From assembly GCF_030445035.2 (NCBI RefSeq), contig NC_080677.1, positions 113,825,263-113,889,262 of the forward strand: a stretch of 64,000 bases of DNA. The letters are read 5' to 3'. The position numbers and the translations under genes were made by a program. Source of the DNA: Dasypus novemcinctus (lineage: Eukaryota > Chordata > Mammalia > Cingulata > Dasypodidae). The notes beneath the pieces were generated by a model. That model had not been told where the DNA came from. It saw only the letters and a list, made by a program, of their open reading frames with translations, and did not search any database. This document shows, piece by piece, positions 1 through 11,396 of this stretch (position 1 is the first letter of the stretch; each line of letters begins with the position of its first letter).

Positions 1-513
1 CCAGATGTTGTTTGAATGAATAAATGAATGAGCAAATGATCTGAGAAAGACTGAGTCACAGCAATAAATGACACAGATAACCATTGGAATCTGAAAGGAA
101 TTTCATTTTACTTTTTCTGATGGTTGAGCAAAATTGATAGCAATGAATATGGATGACCTGGGAAGAGTGGAAACCATAGAGACCCCAATTACCCTCTCCA
201 ACTCAAGAGATGAGGAGATAAATGTTTTCTATTAGGAGACTGAGGGAATTGGTCAGTCTTATCCAACTGAAGTGGGACAAGGAAACATTTGCCTTTGGTT
301 GGTACTCCTTTATCCACACTGGGTCTTCTCTGATCACAGCCTCCTTCCATTTTGTTAGCTCCTCACCCTTATCCCTGACAACCAATGTCCTTCTTCCACT
401 TGGTGCCCCAAGAGAGAGGCCCCTCTTTCTTCTTTTTGTGTACCATCAAAATGGGTCAGTGCAGGGTCTCACTTCATCCACACCTACTGTTAAAATAATC
501 GGCATCACGATGC
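1..513. other. Unclassified sequence
   Basis: No repeat, exon signal or convincing coding frame is recognised. A 99-codon open frame starting near 222 has no start context, family match or splice signals to support it. Confidence 0.4.
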
Positions 514-940
514 TGTGTTAGTTTGCCAGAGCTACTATCACAAATGCCACCCTGGTTTTGGCTTAAGCAACAAAAATGTATTGGTGCATAGTTCCAGAGG
601 TCAGGAGTCCAAATCAATGTATTGGTAAGACCGAGCTTTCTCCCCAAAGACTGGTATTCTGGTGCTGGCTTGCCAGCAATCCTTGGGGTTCCTTGGCTTT
701 CCTGTTATACAGTGATGGCCTCTCCTTTCTCTTCCTCTAATTTGCTACTTCTTTCTGTGGCCTTCTCCTTATAAGACCTCCAGGAAACTGGATTAACACT
801 CACTCTCATTGAGGTGGGTCACACCTTAACTAAAAGTAACATCTTCAAGAGTCCCTGTTTATAATTGATTCATGCCACAAGAATATGGATTAAGATTAAA
901 AACGTTTTTTTTTTCCTGGGGTACATGATTCAGTCTATCA
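514..940 (-). mobile_element. MaLR-like solo LTR remnant
   Basis: The stretch starts with TGTGTTAGTTTGCC and ends CAGTCTATCA, so it has TG...CA ends. Inside it has the order typical of mammalian MaLR LTRs read backwards: a start resembling GCTATAACAAAATACC, then CAGAGGTCAGGAGTCC, a TCCTTGGCTTTCC block and GAGGTGGGTCACACCTTAAC. The last block also occurs at about 6785 in a second copy. No clear 5 bp duplication remains at the edges (GATGC against AAGGC). Family assignment is from memory of MaLR/MLT1-type sequences. Confidence 0.6.
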
Positions 941-1139
941 AAGGCTATGACTTATAAAGAGTAACAATTAACTTTACGGTTAAAAATACAAATGTGTGAT
1001 TAAGATGAGGTGCTCACATTCGGAACCATTCCACTCTGGCCCTGAGTGAGCTGCGCTGCTGGACAGCAGCACACAAAAGGGAAGGCCTCTCCTGGTGTTG
1101 CATAGGTGGCCAGATGCTAGTACCCCGGGAGAGATTTCT

Positions 1140-1700
1140 CTTCTGTATAGCTACCTTGTAAAATTTTTTAAAAATTTAAGGATAATATAACAAACACCTT
1201 TGTCCATGGACTACAGAATTTTAAAAAAATGTAATAGTTTTATCATATTTGCTTCAGATCTACTTTTACACATTACAGACAAATTTTCAGTTCCTTGATA
1301 CACTGGCTGGAATTATCTTCCTCTCTCTCTCTTTACAGGCAACCACTACCTTGAATTTGGTATGGTTCTAGTCCTCTATTATAAGTATCCATAACTAATC
1401 ATATAAATGGAATTATTCCAACTGCAACTTGCTTTTCTTTCATTCAACAATATGGTTTGAGATCCAGGTACACCTAGGTCATCTAATTTAGCTACTATAT
1501 ACTATCCAGTACTCTATCATATGTCACCTGAGTTTATGTAGCTTCTCGCCTGCTGATTGGTATTTGGATTTTTGCTCTTACAGACAATAATAGGTGTCCT
1601 TTTACATGTTTCCTTGCTAAAGAGTATGAGAGTTTTTACATTTTGATGTAATCAAACTTTTTCTTTGGTTTAATTCTTACTTATCAAATTAATACATATA
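1140..1700 (-). mobile_element. L1 3' end fragment
   Basis: AT-rich sequence resembling the reverse complement of old mammalian L1 3' UTR and ORF2 ends, with blocks such as CAGGCAACCACTACCTTG, ATATAAATGGAATTATTCC and CATTCAACAATATGG in the expected order. No reading frame survives and no poly(A)/TSD pair was found. The 200 bases before it (941-1139) show nothing recognisable. Confidence 0.5.
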
Positions 1701-2620
1701 AATGTTAGTCAGCTTTCCACATGGCAGGCGGGGAGGGATGCTCTTAAATTTCAGTGGCTTACAACAACAAACATTGTTTTCTTGCTTCCTTCACATGAGG
1801 CAACTCTGCCGGTCTTGACTGGGCTCACTGGCCTGCATAGCTCCATGTGCCCTCCCATTCTAGAACCCAAACTGAAAAGCAGCCACTATCTGGGCTTATT
1901 ACTTTCCTGTGGCTACCATAACAAATTGCCATGAACTGGGTGGCCTAAAATAACATAAATTCATTCTCCCACAGTGCTAGAGGCCACGAGTTAGAAATCA
2001 AGATGTTGGCAGGGTGGTTCTTTCTAGAGGCGCCGAGGGAAAATCTGTTCCATGCCTCTCTTCTAACTTCTGGTGGCTGCTGGCAGTCCTTGGAGTACCT
2101 TGCCTTGTAGATGATTACTCTAATCTCAGCCTCCATCTTCATATCACCTTGTCCTCTATCTTGTGTGTTTCAAATTCCCTCTGTCTTTTTATTATGACAA
2201 CTGCCGTTGGAATTAGGGCCCATCTGAATAACCCAGGATGATCTCATCCTGAGATCTTTAACTAAATTCCGTCTGCAAAAAACTATATTTCCAAATAAGG
2301 TCACATTCAAAGTTTCCAGGTAGACGTATCTTTTGGGGGCACCATTCAAATCACTATAAGGAGAATTTTATTATCATGGCAGGGAGCAGCTGCTCAAAGG
2401 TAAAAAGAAAACAGATGATGCCTTTTAAAGCCTCTCTTCAGAATAGGCACATGGTCACTTCTGGCCACATTCCAATGGTCAAAAGAAACCATATGGTTTT
2501 GTCCAAAATCAGTGGAACCAAGACATTGATTACAAACTACTGAGAGTGTTGCAAAATATGTGGCAAAAATGTGAGTGTTTAATCCCATCAAAAGAGGAAG
2601 CTAATGTTGGAAACAATACT
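1701..2620 (-). mobile_element. Old LTR-like repeat split by a MaLR LTR
   Basis: An older repeat (AGTGGCTTACAACAACAAAC at about 1752; GGTCACTTCTGGCCACATTCC at about 2450) is interrupted by a MaLR-like LTR at about 1893-2360. The inner LTR is read backwards: TTTCCTGTGGCTACCATAAC, CTGGTGGCTGCTGGCAGTCC, and a CCAAATAAGGTCACATTC block near its end. Outer and inner parts both look ancient, and no coding sequence is present. The inner element is the more certain call. Confidence 0.55.
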
Positions 2621-3404
2621 CTATCACAAACCACATTATTTTAAAAGTCAATTAATACTATAACTGTATAGTACTTAACAAAAAACAGCCATCCTTCACC
2701 CTATCCATTCCAATAACCAATCCTCCCCATAAGTGATGGTTCTCACCACCTTCTCACTTTTTCCAGACTCTAAATGTTGGATGTCAGTTCCCATACCTTT
2801 TCCATTCACCATTTTCACTCTTTTAGATTCCTCCTGGCTCTACATACTATATATAAACTGTTAACTCTTAAATGTGTATCTCAAGCCTCAATCTCACCCC
2901 TAAACACCAGGTTGGTATATTACACTAACTATCCTCACTTCTACTTGGCCATCTCATAGTCATCTTAATATGCCTAAACTACATGTAATATGACTTTTAC
3001 CTCTCCCTGTAAACCTGTACCTCCCTTAGTGGTCCCCATTTCAATAAAGAGCACTGCCATTCATTCAGTTATTCTGACCATAAAAGGTATTCCTGATTTC
3101 TCTCTTGTTCTCATATTCCTCAGTAAAGACATAATGACTCCAGTCTAGTATAACTTAAAACTTTTTCAGCTCCTTGATTGCTACTACCCCAGTCCAAGCC
3201 ACTGACTCTTGCCTGTTCTACTCTTGCACTCTTGTTGCCTATTCTACATAGTGCAATGGGGTGGTTTGAGTCTTTGTGGAGTCCAGAAAATGATGTTCTT
3301 AAGTTAATCCATTACTGTGCATGTAACCTATTGTATGTAGGATCTTTTGATTAAATTTCTCCAGTTAAGGGCCTTTGCTGGATTGTGTGACCCAGGGTAG
3401 GTCT
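2621..3404. other. Unclassified pyrimidine-rich sequence
   Basis: C/T-rich on the plus strand with short A runs. It resembles an old interspersed repeat in texture, but I cannot name a family. No coding frame or splice pair is seen. Confidence 0.35.
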
Positions 3405-4262
3405 TTTTCTTTGCTTTATTTTTAAAGAAGTTTTAGATTACAGAAAAGTTACATTAAAAATATAGAAGATTCCCATATACTCTATCTCCTCCCTCTCTCA
3501 CATTTTCCCCTATTAATAACATCTTAAATTAGTGTGGTATATTTGTTACAATTGATGAACAAATATTGAAGCATTGTTACTAACTGTGGTCTATAGTTTA
3601 TATTATGGTTTATACTTTGCACCATACGATTTTATATAGGTTTTGACAAAATGTTTAATGGCTTGTATCCATCATTGCAATATCATACAGAACAATTCCA
3701 ATGCCCTAAAAATGCCCCATGTTCCACCTATTCTTCCCTCCTTCACTCCTCAGAACCTCTGGTAACCACCGTCTTTATACCAATATTACAAGTTCTTCCA
3801 TGACTACAATAATACGAAGTCTGTTTTGGTCCAGGTTGCATTTCCCCTTATGTTTGTTCATTCCTCAATCTTGAGGATTTTGAGACGGTGATGCCTGCCT
3901 TGCCTCATATTGAGATGGTGCTTAGACCTTATGAGGCAGATGGAAGGAACCACTTTGCTTGCAGTTGTAGATACTCTTTGTTTTTTTGGGATGGGGCTTG
4001 TCCATCATTATCATTTTGTTAGTTGTCCTGGACAAGTCTGATGAATTGGAGAGTAGGTGTTGGCTGCAACTTTGCTGAGATTCAGGGCTCCACAAACTAA
4101 AGATTTAAGTCTCTGGGACATACATTTAACAGGTATAGTGCTAATTATAGGTTCAAAAAAAGGGGTAGAAGAATCATTGTGTAGGGAACTTATAAATGAG
4201 TCTAAATCTGTTACCCTGGGGAAATAGGTTATGACATATTCCAAGGTACAGCCCCTCAACAG
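3405..4262 (-). mobile_element. L1 3' UTR, xenarthran type
   Basis: Starts in a T-rich stretch (GCTTTATTTTTAAAGAAG, the reverse of an A tail) and continues with AGAAGATTCCCATATACTC and ATTAGTGTGGTATATTTG. The same blocks recur at about 55,450-55,525. The later part (GTTAGTTGTCCTGGACAAG, GCTGAGATTCAGGGCTCC) matches my memory of a long 3' region in xenarthran L1s. No open frame survives. Confidence 0.55.
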
Positions 4263-4640
4263 AATGCTGATTTCATGGGGTTGTGTGCCTGTTTATAATG
4301 TCCAGATGGCTCTAGAGCCCTTGGAAGCACCCGTTTGAGGCTTTGTTTACTGTGACAATGAGATGTGGGTACGTCTTAATCCTCTTACTAGAGTCCTTTA
4401 TAAATGGAGGAATAAAAAGCTGCAGTTACAGAAAAAGCTGCAGAGACAGAGAGGTACCCAGAAGCTGAAAGAGAAGTCCCTGGGAACCAGAAACTGAAAT
4501 CAATGGAAAACCGAAGCTGAGAGGAAGTCACTTTAGCCAGAAGCCAAAGCAGTGAGGCCTGGAGGAGAGGGGAGAGGTGAGCCAATGCTGCCTTGTGCTG
4601 ATCACTTACGGCTGTAGCTTGAGCTGCAAAACCAAAGTCC
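4263..4640 (+). mobile_element. LTR-like repeat, sense orientation
   Basis: A stretch with CCTCTTACTAGAGTCCTTTATAAATGGAGG followed by purine-rich AAGCTGAAAGAGAAGTCC, GAAGCCAAAGCAGTGAGG and GGAGAGGGGAGAGG. This order (TATA-like box then AG-rich transcribed part) is typical of MaLR-like LTRs read forwards. Ends are not resolved. Confidence 0.4.
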
Positions 4641-4689
4641 TTTCCATGGCTGTAAGGCTCTGGGTCATCCGGTCATTGGCAACCCCTCT

Positions 4690-5045
4690 TCCCCATTTAC
4701 TCTGGACTCTGTCGTTCCTTTATTATGCACTTGCTATTCTCACCGTTGGGAATGCTCTTCTTTCTTATGTCCCCGCTGTTTGCTACTTCAGTCTATTCAC
4801 GTCTCTTTTGAAAAATGTCCTCAGAGAAGACTTCCCTCTTTTCCTCCATTCCTCTACCTTTGTTATTTTTTTCTTTATAGCACTAACCATTATAGCCTCA
4901 CTAATAAATGTATATATTTGTTAATGTGCTTGTCTATCTCTCTCCATCAAAATGTATTTGTTCACCCTACCTGAAACAGGCCTTGGAATATGGTAGGCAC
5001 TCAATAAATATTTGTTCAGTGAATGAATAAAGTAATGAATGAACT
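4690..5045 (+). mobile_element. L2 LINE 3' end
   Basis: Carries the standard L2 3' end in order: a block around AGAAGACTTCCCTCTTTTCC, TATAGCACTAACCATTATAG, and the terminal GGTAGGCACTCAATAAATATTTG followed by GAATGAATAAA. L2 is an inactive ancient LINE shared by mammals. Two open frames here are chance frames inside the repeat. Confidence 0.8.
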
Positions 5046-6460
5046 AATTTGTTGTTCTTTGGGGTATTTATTTCCACATTCCTAAATGATATAATTCTGC
5101 TATTTATAGGACTTTAACATTAGACATTAGCCATTGATTTCCTACTAAGGTTGGTTTAGCCCTCAAATGAAGATTTAGCTCTCTTATCTACCATCATCCC
5201 ACTAACTTGCTATTGCCAATTATCTTCCAAATATAATTACATAACCATTGTTTGGGTGAAATCAATATGCAGTATTGATGTTATTCTGTGTAAATATTCC
5301 TCACAGCTGAATATACCATGGATACTTCTTTTTTGTGTGTATAAACTTTCTGTTTTTTTTCTGTTATTATAATGACCTCAATCTTACATTTACTTATATT
5401 CTATGTACCTATCATTACACTTCCTCCAAAATCTTGGACAAAACTGTAAATCCATCTCAATAAATTGAACTTATCAGGTAATCTGTCAATTTGACTTTTC
5501 CTTAAAACATTCTTTTCAAATCTCTACTGGTTGCTTTCTCAACCAGCTATATGGATATTGTCCTGGAGTTTTCATTCATCATTATCATTGAATTTCTCTT
5601 CAGCTTTGTTCTGGGTTTACATCCTGTTTCCTGGTTCTTGTCTTCTTTCTTGGTTTCTATTTTTCACCCTAACTTTTTCTTCTTTTTTCTTTATGGAGCA
5701 TATGACTTCAAGAACTTGATAACTTCATAATGAAATATGTTTTCATTCATTGTACTGAACCTTAAGTGGGCTCTTTTGATCTGAAAACTTGGGTCATTCA
5801 ACTTGGGGAAATTTTATTTTATTATTTCTTTGATAATTTCCTTCCAGTTATTTTCTATGTCCTTTTTTACTGGAATACTCAGTTACTAGATTTTTAAAAT
5901 TGATTCTATAATATTATCTTTTCTCTCCTTTTTCCATCTGCATTTTTCTTCTACTTTTGTGAAAAATTTTTCTGAATTTTATCTTCCATTTTTTTAAACT
6001 GAATTTTTATAAGTATCCACCATAATATTTTTCATTTACAAGAGTTCTTTCCTATCCTTCAGAAGTGACTTTTAAGAGTATCTTTCTCTTGTTTTGTGGG
6101 CACAATATATCTTCTCATCTCTCTGACAATAGAAATTATAATTTTTTTGAAGTTTTCTTCCATTTCTTATACTGTTTCTCTTTCTTCTGAGTTTCTTTTT
6201 CCTCTTATATCTATCTTTCAGAACCTTTCCCCAAACAGATGTTCATATTTAAGAGTGAGGTACAAAAGGGCCTATTGGAAGGTCTCATGCAGTATTTCAT
6301 GGAAGAGCCTTAGGCAGTGAGTCAGATATTTCATTGTTCCCTAAAATGTGTGTACTTTAGGTCTTTTTTCCATGGACCTGCCATTTCTCCAGAGTGGAAT
6401 CCTCCAATTTCCTATCTTGAGTATTGAATATTGTCCTGGGAACAAGGCAGGGTTAGGAGT
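5046..6460 (-). mobile_element. L1 5' region fragment (left part)
   Basis: T-rich sequence on the plus strand resembling the reverse complement of old L1/HAL1 5' and ORF1 regions (GTTTCTCTTTCTTCTGAG, TCTTTCAGAACC). It appears to continue after the LTR at 6460-6930. All frames are broken. The left boundary is approximate, because 5046-5270 is only weakly L1-like. Confidence 0.4.
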
Positions 6461-6930
6461 TGTTTTAGTTTCCTAGGCTGCTTACAGCAAATACCATGAA
6501 ATGGGTAGAGTTTAAACAACAGGAATCTATTAACTGACCATTTTGAGGTGAGAAAATGTCTAAATCAAGGCCTCATCAAGGCAATGCTTTCTTCCAAAGA
6601 TAGGCTGCGGTGACCCTTGACTTCTCTACTACATGGCAAAGCAAAAGGCAACGTCTCCTGATCTCTCTCTTTTCTTCACGGTTTCACTGTTTTCAGCTTC
6701 TTGCTCCTGTGGCTTTCTATCTCTTTGTCTGAATTTCATTCTCATAAATTACTCCAGTAAGAGAATTAAGGCCCATCCTGCCTGAGGTGGGTCACACCTT
6801 AACCGAAGTAGCCTTACCAAAAGATTCTACTATCAATGAGTTTATACCCACAGGAAAGGATTAAATTTAAAAACATGTTTTTCTGGGGTATACACAATTT
6901 CAGATCAGCTCAGGCGCTTCAAACTGAACA
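6460..6930 (-). mobile_element. MaLR-like solo LTR inside L1
   Basis: Begins TGTTTTAGTTTCCTAGGCTGC and contains AAACAACAGGAATC, GAGGTGGGTCACACCTTAACC, TTTATACCCACAGGAAAGG and TTTTTCTGGGGTATACAC. It shares the GAGGTGGGTCACACC and TTCCTGGGGTACA blocks with the copy at 514-940, so both belong to one family in the same orientation. L1-like sequence flanks both sides, which suggests insertion into the L1. The right end is uncertain by about 20 bases. Confidence 0.6.
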
Positions 6931-7500
6931 GGGAGGTTTCAATGTTCAGTGAATAGTCTTTCACTTAATCGCCTTGTTTCAGTACAGTGCCTCTAACCCC
7001 GTTCTCTAATTTGCCTGACATATCTCTGAGTCCAGCAATTGTCCACTCCATTTTCTTCAGAGAAAAAAAAATTCCAGTTTTCTGTCTGGTTGAGAGAGAG
7101 GACAGTTTACCTGCTTGTTTGGGAGCGGGGAGAATATCTGAGCTTTCTAATTACTCTTAACTCAGATTTTCAACCAAACCCGTTTTCTGTTCTCACCTTT
7201 CAGAGGTTCCCTGGGCCTTCCAAATCCTGAGTTTTTCCTGAGTCTGAGACTTGAATCACCTTTCCTGTTGGCTTTTCCCTCTGTAGAGCCAGATTTCAGA
7301 TTCCTCAGCTCTAAGTCAGTTACCAATCATCCGTCAATTTTCCACATCCCAAAATATGGCTGACATCTGGGTTCCTATCTTCTTTCCAGTACTCTTTGCT
7401 TTGTAAAATTTATGATTTTTAAATTTATTCACCATCATTTTGGTGAGGGTTGGAGGAGGAACAGAAATAAATGAGTGTTGTACATTTGATCTGCCATGTT
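6931..7500 (-). mobile_element. L1 5' region fragment (right part)
   Basis: Resumes the L1-like 5' region after the LTR. The end, GATCTGCCATGTT at about 7488-7500, resembles the reverse complement of the start of older mammalian L1 elements. The sequence changes character at 7500, which fits a 5' boundary. No frame is intact. Confidence 0.4.
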
Positions 7501-7529
7501 AAACCAAATACTCAAAGTTATCATTCTTT

Positions 7530-8372
7530 TCATTTGTAAGTTTTGTTTTTTAAATAACATTTTAAAGTATCCTTCCTATGCTATCAAAAAAATATTTATT
7601 TACACTTTTTCCTAGTCTTTTCCAAATCTTGTTTTTCATATAACCTAGTTAAATAGGAATTATGAATCTATTTTTATTGTTTCCTATAACATTACCTTAA
7701 ATAGAATAATACATTCCTTTATTATTTACAAGTTTCCATATATACTTGGAACTGTTTCTAGGTTTTCTACTCTATGGATCTGTCTCTACCTGTACCAAAA
7801 ACACGTATCTTAATTAAAATTGCTGAATATAAAGTTTTCTTACCTATTTTTAGTTCTTTACTAGTCTATATGATTTTAAGAATTATCTTGTCAATTTCTA
7901 AAAATATATCATATAGGGATTTTAATTGTAATAATTAATGTATAGATTAACTTGAGAAAAATTTATACCTTTATAGTTTTGAGGTTTGCCATTTGCTTAA
8001 GTGGTGAGTCTTACTATTTACTTAGTTTTTTTCATCCTTAAATAAAATTTTGTTACTTTCTTGCACTTATTTTGCTAAATTTATTCCCAGGTAATGCACA
8101 TTTTTTGTTATTATTATGAATAGTATATGCTTCCATTACATTTTAAAATTAGATATGACTGACATACAAGAACTCTTGATTTTCACTTATGAAACTTGAT
8201 TCCAACAATCTTGCTGAGGTTTTTTATTAGTTTAATAAATTTGTAGATACTCTTGAATTTTCTACACAGGTAATTGTATTATAGCAAATAAAGACATTTG
8301 TATTTCTTTCTGATCCCAATGGCTCTTATTTCTTTTTTCTTTTTCTTTGTCTTGGCTATGACTTTTGGTACC
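7530..8372 (-). mobile_element. L1 ORF2 relic
   Basis: A/T-rich sequence matching, in reverse complement, the middle of L1 ORF2: TTATCTTGTCAATTTCTAAAAA, then ATATAGGGATTTTAATTG, AAATTTATTCCCAGGTAA, CTTGCTGAGGTTTTTTATTAG. Block order is that of a minus-strand L1. Frames are riddled with stops. It ends where the SINE structure at 8375 begins. Confidence 0.6.
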
Positions 8373-8374
8373 TT

Positions 8375-8940
8375 TTTTTAAAATAGCTTTTATTTTTTCT
8401 TCTTCCCCTCCCCCTCTCTTTCCCCTCCCCTGCTGTTTTTGCTGTCTGTGTCCCTGGGGCCTCCTGGTGAAAAAGAAGAAAAGTGTGCCTGCATGGTGCA
8501 GCAAGCAGAGGACCCCGCGTGGCCAGCTGAGTGTGCACTGAGTGTCCACGTGGCGAACCAAGTGCCGGCGCTAGTGCCCACGTGGTGAATTAGTGCCTGC
8601 AGGGTGAGTCAAGTATCTATGCAGCAAGGTGAGCACCCGTGTGGTGAGTGCCCCGCTGTGCAAATGAGTCATGCAGCAAGATGATGATGCAGCAAAAGAG
8701 AGACGAAGGGGAGAGTCAAGGTAAAGTGCAGCAGAGACCAGGAACTGAAGTGGTGCAATTGACAAGGAACCTCTCTCCACATCAGAGGTCCCCAGGATCA
8801 AGTCCTGGTGAATCCTAGAGGAGAAAGACGAGAAGAGAAGACAAAAAGAAAATAGATACAGAAGATCACACAGCGAATGGACACAGACAGCAAAAAAACA
8901 GCAGGGTGGGGGAAGGGTGGGGAAGATAAAAAGATAAATC
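8375..8940 (+). mobile_element. Armadillo-type SINE with a second, inverted tail
   Basis: The plus-oriented part (about 8451-8935) shares blocks with the SINE at 32,413-32,860: CCTGGGGCCTCCTGGTGAAAA, GATGATGATGCAGCAAAAG, CAGGAACTGAAGTGGTGC, and the tail GGACACAGACAGC. The tRNA-like head is missing. In its place, 8391-8453 is an inverted copy of the tail region (T-rich, then CCCCTGCTG, GCTGTCTGTGTCC), so the structure has tails pointing outward at both ends. The junction falls at a shared TCC. I found no convincing TSD. Overlapping minus-strand frames here are chance. Confidence 0.7.
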
Positions 8941-10070
8941 TATTTTTGAGTACATAAAGTAGGCTGAATGGTTGATCCTCCATTATTATACCTTGCATAT
9001 GAGACATCCAAACTTTATCTAGGGAAACATATTTCTCTTTCCTAAAGACATTACCCCAAAAATATTTAGCCATTTATCTTCTAAAAAACATGCAAAAAAC
9101 ATGTCCTTTCTGTGCTTCCTGCTGATAATATTTTTCTCATTTGTAAAACAACTTTTTCCTTCCTCTGGAAAGCTGGTACTTATTTTATTCATAGATCCCA
9201 AAATTATACCCTGATGCTGTTCAACCAAAGGCTATTACTCATACGAGCAGGGAGAAATATTGCTTAGAATGTAACCATTCGGCAGTGGCAGTGGAAAGTA
9301 ATGCATTGAAACAGTCCTCACCAAGTTATGCACACAGGTCATGTCTTCACCCAGACATCACCCACTGAGGCGTTTTCAGAATTCACTGATATCTACCCTA
9401 CAATGTCTTAGAGCTTAGCAGTTTACCAGATGGTGAAGCTTTAGTCTATCTTTACAACTTTTCCGGATATGGATGTCCCAGCAGCAAAATTGGCTGTGCT
9501 CCAAAAGTTTATTTCCAAATCATTTATTTGGGATGGAAAAACATTGAGAAATGATGGTGTTCCACAAGTGCCTGTTTCAGCCACAGAGTACTTGAAACAC
9601 AGTATTGACTGTGGTGTCCTACCAACCATTATTTATTCTATTTCTCTGGGAAAGCATATTCTGAGGTCTAACTTGGGACACCTCAAACTCACCTCTTCCT
9701 CTGCCTGACAACTCTTCTGCTCTGTGCAGCAGTCAGAAAGAGGGGTGAGAGGTACCCTTTCCAACAAAGAAATGAGTGTAGAGTTGATATAGATGCTTCT
9801 GGGTAACTTACTGCTCAGGGCTGGAAAAGGAAACCACCCATGTGGAGCAGTCACTTCCAGGTGTTCTGAATGAGACACAAGGGGTAAGACCTCTTCCTAA
9901 GTAGAGATCATTTCTAACCCAGGCCTTCATAAATAGAGGAAGGCTTGTCCAGTAAAACTTCACATTATTGAAGGCCAAGCTCCTGGACTTGGAAATTAGC
10001 CAGGGAAAATATTTTAAAACCTCTTGGTCAGTGATAAACAGTCTCCAAACATATAGCTTAAAATGAGACC
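8941..10070. other. Unclassified sequence
   Basis: No repeat recognised. A 79-codon frame at 9469-9708 (MDVPAAKLAVLQKF start) and overlapping minus-strand frames exist, but none resembles a family I know and no clear splice pair brackets them. Confidence 0.4.
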
Positions 10071-10160
10071 TAGACCTAGCCCCTAGCCACAGGCATGACA
10101 AATAGTAGGTGCTCACTTATTTTTTTAAATAATTGCTGAATTAAGTACTGATTGACTAAT
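10071..10160 (+). repeat. MIR/L2 3' end fragment
   Basis: AGTAGGTGCTCACTTA followed by ATAATTGCTGAATTAAGTACTGA resembles the common 3' end of MIR and L2 (AGTAGGTGCTCAATAAATATTTGTTGAATGA-type). Confidence 0.55.
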
Positions 10161-11229
10161 TGAGTGAATTCTATATTGAAAAGTACAAGATGCATATGTG
10201 GTTGGGTGCATACGTGTACCCATTAACTTCATTCTAATTCAGCATGTCCTAATTCTGACCACCTCAGAGCACACATCTCCTTCTTCCACCCCCATGTAAA
10301 GTTGGGAGGAAATGTTTAAGAAGTCACTCGCAAAATCAGTGTCACTTCTGCAGGTATATTCATCTGTCTACACTAACTGCAAAGTGGCTGCTGGTTCTCT
10401 TCTTGTCCTCTCTGATGTGCATCAATTTCTAGCGCTTTCTAGCAGTATCTCACCATGCCACATCTGAGGAAACAAAGGGAGGGGTAGAGGGAGGTGATGT
10501 GGGGAACCAGTGAGGACATCCAAGCCTGTGGACCCTGCCTCGTAGAGCCTCTGGCGCTGTGTTTACCCTGAAAAACATATTACCTCAACTACCGAAAAAG
10601 ACCTAAGCTTTTTGTCCCTTGTTTTGACAACACGTGTAGGCTTATTTTAGGGATCTGTGCCCCTATTGGGCTAGACTTTGGTCTGTATACCAGACCTGGG
10701 CCCTGCCCATTTCAGGCTTTAGAATTGCATATCCATTTAAATTCCTTTTGTACCTACAACTACTTTGTAAGGAAATATACTATTAAGGCTCCCTCAACTG
10801 AAAAAACCTTCCCCACCCCAAGTGCCAATAAACTTACATACCTTTAACTTTTGGTTTCATAGACTGTGCTTTCTTTTTAAAGTTCCATTTGTGTTCTACA
10901 AGACAGCCTCTTTCTCCAAGATTAACATTTCTTATGATTGTTCCTGACAATGGATCCACTTCCAGAGGCCCTGCTAAGGATAACCAAAAAAGGGCATGTA
11001 GCAGGCTGGTTTTGGCAGCCTGCACGCAGTCTCAGTGCTTTTAAGGTCTTGGTTTTTCTGATGAGTGATTTCCTGAGCATGCCTAGGGAATGACAGGCAT
11101 CTCCACAGGCAGGCTGCATCCACCTTGGCCAGGGTGTCGTCATTGGCTGCCTATTAGAAAAACTGCAGGACAATGCATACCACCGACTGCAGACTGTAAA
11201 CATAGGGGATATGTGTTCACTTAGCATGG
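10161..11229. other. Unclassified, probably unique sequence
   Basis: Mixed-composition DNA without a recognised repeat. The block upstream of the exon-like signal at 11.24-11.39 kb is included here. No coding frame is convincing. Confidence 0.4.
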
Positions 11230-11396
11230 ACTTCTGGGAGGGGCTAAGGAAAGGCGGTCTGCAGTTTTATTGAATAGAGCAGTGTGCCTTGGGCTGCCTG
11301 TCTGCCTGCTCTCTGGCTGTGCTCCTGCTGAAAGAAATCAGCCCTTCCTTTCCGACTTAGTCCTCGGCAAGAAGTTTCAGCCTACGAGGTAAGGCG
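11230..11396 (+). promoter_or_regulatory. Possible promoter and non-coding first exon
   Basis: A TATA-like TTTTATTGAA lies at 11,264-11,273. It is followed by a C/T-rich, more GC-rich stretch (GGGCTGCCTGTCTGCC, CTCTGGCTGTGCTCC) ending in CCTACGAG and the donor-like GTAAGG at 11,389. The spacing would give a first exon of roughly 90-100 bases. There is no CpG island, and no ATG-led frame of any length in the exon-like part. This is an inference from motif spacing only; no gene is recognised. Confidence 0.22.

Noticed and set aside
8262..8801. Overlapping minus-strand frames of 60-99 codons
   Set aside because: They fall within the SINE structure at 8375-8940 and its L1 flank; Lys/Glu/Gly-rich runs come from purine-rich tails.
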